This document shows, piece by piece, positions 62,404 to 64,000 of a stretch of 64,000 nt of DNA. The translations under genes were made by a program, and so were the position numbers. Below the pieces are notes generated by a model that saw only the letters and a program-made list of their open reading frames with translations, did no database searches and was not told the origin of the DNA. Position 1 is the first letter of the stretch. Each line of letters starts with the position of its first letter. The DNA comes from Pseudomonas petrae (lineage in GTDB: Bacteria > Pseudomonadota > Gammaproteobacteria > Pseudomonadales > Pseudomonadaceae). The stretch covers positions 186,001-250,000 of the forward strand of contig NZ_JAKJXE010000006.1 in the NCBI RefSeq assembly GCF_021728295.1, in the 5' to 3' direction.

Positions 62404-63264
62404 ATGTCAGCGCCATCCGTTTTGATTGCTGGATGTGGCGACATCGGGAGCCGACTGGCCTCCCAACTGTTGCCTGATGACTGGACGGTGTACGGCCTGC
62501 GCCGCTCCGTTGAGAAACTGCCCGCAGGCGTGCTCGGCGTCAGCGGCGACTTGTTCGACGCCCGCATTCCCGCGCACTGGCCGGAAGGCCGGCTTGATTA
62601 CCTGGTCTACTGCGCCACACCCACTGACCGGGATGAGGCGGGTTACCGTGCGGCTTATGTAGAAGGCCTCCGCCACGTATTAGGCTGGAGCGAGCGCAGC
62701 GGACAGCGACCGAAGCGGATATTTTTCGTGTCCAGCAGCAGCGTTTACGGTCAGCAGCAAGGCGAATGGGTTGATGAAACGTCGCCCGCCGAAGCAAACG
62801 GTTACTCGGGCCAGGTCATGCGCGAGGCAGAGCAAGTGGCGTTGGACAGCGGGGTGCCAGCGACCATTGTCAGGCTGACCGGAATCTACGGTCCGGGACG
62901 CAGTGACCTGATGAATCGGGTACGCCAGGGCTACAGCGTTGCGATCAATCCGCCGCTGTATGGCAACCGCATTCATGCCGATGATGCGGCCGGACTGCTG
63001 GCGTTTTTGCTGCGAGCTGCCTCGGACGAGGTACCGCTGGAAGACTGTTATATCGGCGTCGACGATGCACCCGCGCCGCTGGCCGAAGTGGTCGACTGGA
63101 TACGTCAGCGTCTGGGCGTTACAGAGTGGTCGGATGAGAACACTGTCCGCCGCGCCGGGAGCAAGCGCTGCCGCAACGCCCGCGCCAAGGCGCTGGGCTG
63201 GACGCCGCGTTATGCGACCTATAAGGAAGGGTATGAGGCGATGCTGGCAGACCAGCACGAGTAG
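62404..63264 (+). CDS. NAD-dependent epimerase/dehydratase (SDR)
   Basis: A 286-residue extended SDR. N-terminal Rossmann motif VLIAGCGDIGSRLASQLLPD (GxGxxG-type). The active-site serine is in FVSSSSVYGQQQGEWVDE, and the tyrosine of the usual YxxxK is represented by NGYSGQVMREAE, where the lysine is replaced by methionine or arginine. It ends with DVDDAP-like IGVDDAPAPLAEVVDW and C-terminal KRCRNARAKALGWTPRYATY. The atypical YxxxM/R suggests altered or no redox catalysis. Start by GGAG at 62393. Function not determinable. Confidence 0.82.
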   Translation: MSAPSVLIAGCGDIGSRLASQLLPDDWTVYGLRRSVEKLPAGVLGVSGDLFDARIPAHWPEGRLDYLVYCATPTDRDEAGYRAAYVEGLRHVLGWSERSGQRPKRIFFVSSSSVYGQQQGEWVDETSPAEANGYSGQVMREAEQVALDSGVPATIVRLTGIYGPGRSDLMNRVRQGYSVAINPPLYGNRIHADDAAGLLAFLLRAASDEVPLEDCYIGVDDAPAPLAEVVDWIRQRLGVTEWSDENTVRRAGSKRCRNARAKALGWTPRYATYKEGYEAMLADQHE

Positions 63265-63283
63265 ATCGGATCATATAACCCCT

Positions 63284-63369
63284 GTAGGAGCGCGCTTGCC
63301 CGCGAATGGATTTTTCCGGCTATACCGTGCCAGATGACCCACCGCAATCGCGGGCAAGCGCGCTCCTAC
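63284..63369. repeat. REP doublet (GCGCGCTTGCCCGCGA class)
   Basis: GTAGGAGCGCGCTTGCCCGC plus GA (63284-63305) faces its exact complement (63348-63369) across 42 bp, between the converging epimerase and the last gene of the window. Confidence 0.85.
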
Positions 63370-63387
63370 ATTTTCGAGCGTGGCGAC

Positions 63388-64000
63388 TTAGTTCTTCTCG
63401 AACACCCAACGCCGCTCGCCCGGGCGCAGGTCCGGCATCTCGGTTGCCTGGGCGTTGTTTACCGCCTGGAACAACTCAAGCTGCTTGCCGTTGCGAACGA
63501 AGATCCACGGGTTGCCGCGCTCGTTCTTCTCCAGCCACATGCTGTCGTATTCACCGCTCATGGCCGCGCAGTCGCCAGCCAGGCACAGCGCATAGCGATC
63601 ATTGCCCGGCAGGCCGCTGACGCTGCCGTCCGGCAAGAACTCAACCGTGCTGCCCTGGCCTTCACCATTGACGATGGTCCACTTGCCGCCGAGGTAGGCG
63701 GTGTAAAGAGCACGCTCGAAGCTGGTGCCGGGTTGCGCCCCGGCCGGAGGTGCTTCCTTGGGCGTGCGGAAATGCTGCTCGGGCCCGGTGTCGCTGGCGC
63801 GCTGCACCAGCTCATCGCCCTTGATGGTCAACTCATCAGACGCATTGCCGTAGAAATCAACACGCAGCTTGCCGTCGGTATTGCTGGCGATCTTGCCTTC
63901 ACTCAGCTCGAAGCCGTTGGAAGCAGTGGCCTGCCCGGCCTTGGTGTTGATGTTCCATTCCAGATTAGGGCCGTAAGCCAGCAGCGCCTGACGCAGGTTG
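63388..64000 (-). CDS. unidentified protein, C-terminal part
   Basis: The gene runs beyond the window, its 5' end being past base 64000; about 204 C-terminal residues are visible and the frame stays open to the edge. Visible sequence includes NLEWNINTKAGQATASNGFE, KIASNTDGKLRVDFYGNASD and YTAYLGGKWTIVNGEGQGST, then a short strand-rich end with two cysteines (YALCLAGDCAAMSG). I do not recognise the family. No membrane segment is seen in this part. A TTG-based internal start at 63831 is not considered real because the coding pattern continues upstream. Confidence 0.65.
   Translation of the reverse strand, partial: NLRQALLAYGPNLEWNINTKAGQATASNGFELSEGKIASNTDGKLRVDFYGNASDELTIKGDELVQRASDTGPEQHFRTPKEAPPAGAQPGTSFERALYTAYLGGKWTIVNGEGQGSTVEFLPDGSVSGLPGNDRYALCLAGDCAAMSGEYDSMWLEKNERGNPWIFVRNGKQLELFQAVNNAQATEMPDLRPGERRWVFEKN

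Noticed and set aside
1..64000. tRNA, rRNA, transposase, integrase or prophage genes
   Set aside because: I searched by eye for cloverleaf 3' ends, transposase-like proteins and phage genes in all gaps and frames and saw none.

Overview
The window is a 64 kb piece of a Pseudomonas chromosome, probably from the fluorescens/syringae side of the genus rather than P. aeruginosa. It has about 60% GC and only bacterial housekeeping and metabolic genes. Gene content and order match the conserved origin-proximal block of pseudomonads: uvrD, then the two-subunit pyruvate carboxylase with its LysR regulator, aspA, purEK, the pst/pho cluster, ubiCA, rubredoxin, hup, recG, oxyR and exbBD-tonB. Three families of Pseudomonas REP-like palindromes fill many gene ends. 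I found no rRNA, tRNA, CRISPR, transposase or prophage genes.

Layout. 1-7 kb: the 3' end of pdxY, a thioesterase, a CPA2-type antiporter, a SUKH protein, a Tim44-domain membrane protein and uvrD. 7-15 kb: a GGDEF/EAL protein, a HexR-like regulator with a candidate operator, pycR, pycA and pycB. 15-25 kb (more accessory): two GNAT acetyltransferases with a PaiB-like protein facing a MocR regulator, an unrecognised four-repeat protein of lower GC, a YeeE/YedE transporter, an atypical transketolase and a bestrophin. 25-33 kb: an aspartate/asparagine group (asparaginase, AGCS symporter, aspA, divergent LysR), then purEK behind a terminator-like leader, and two small envelope proteins. 33-50 kb: an aldose mutarotase-like protein, a YciA thioesterase, an MFS carrier, and the phosphate regulon (pstS, pstC, pstA, pstB, phoU, a response regulator, an M23 peptidase, a CorC/HlyC-type protein, phoR, phoB) with Pho boxes before pstS, pstC and phoB. 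50-64 kb: a COG4315 protein, ubiCA, a tandem REP-doublet array, rubredoxin and its reductase, an HU protein with a basic tail, a gene broken by a 7-bp duplication, a YbaK-HDOD fusion, recG-oxyR, exbB-exbD-tonB, an SDR epimerase and the 3' end of an unknown gene.

How the parts work together. PstSCAB imports phosphate, PhoU couples the transporter to the PhoR-PhoB two-component system, and PhoB should act back on the Pho boxes seen here. PycA and PycB make oxaloacetate, probably under PycR, while AspA, the asparaginase and the AGCS symporter feed C4-dicarboxylate and amino-acid pools. UbiC and UbiA perform the first two steps of ubiquinone synthesis.

The points most worth a second look are: a 12-bp-periodic row of DnaA-box-like 9-mers inside the MocR gene; the 7-bp tandem duplication that frameshifts a conserved small gene; the four-repeat unknown protein; a perfect terminator hairpin between the purE promoter and start codon; an orphan 16-bp inverted repeat between divergent genes; and related GCTTGCAG-type repeats inserted inside both the pyc and pst operons.
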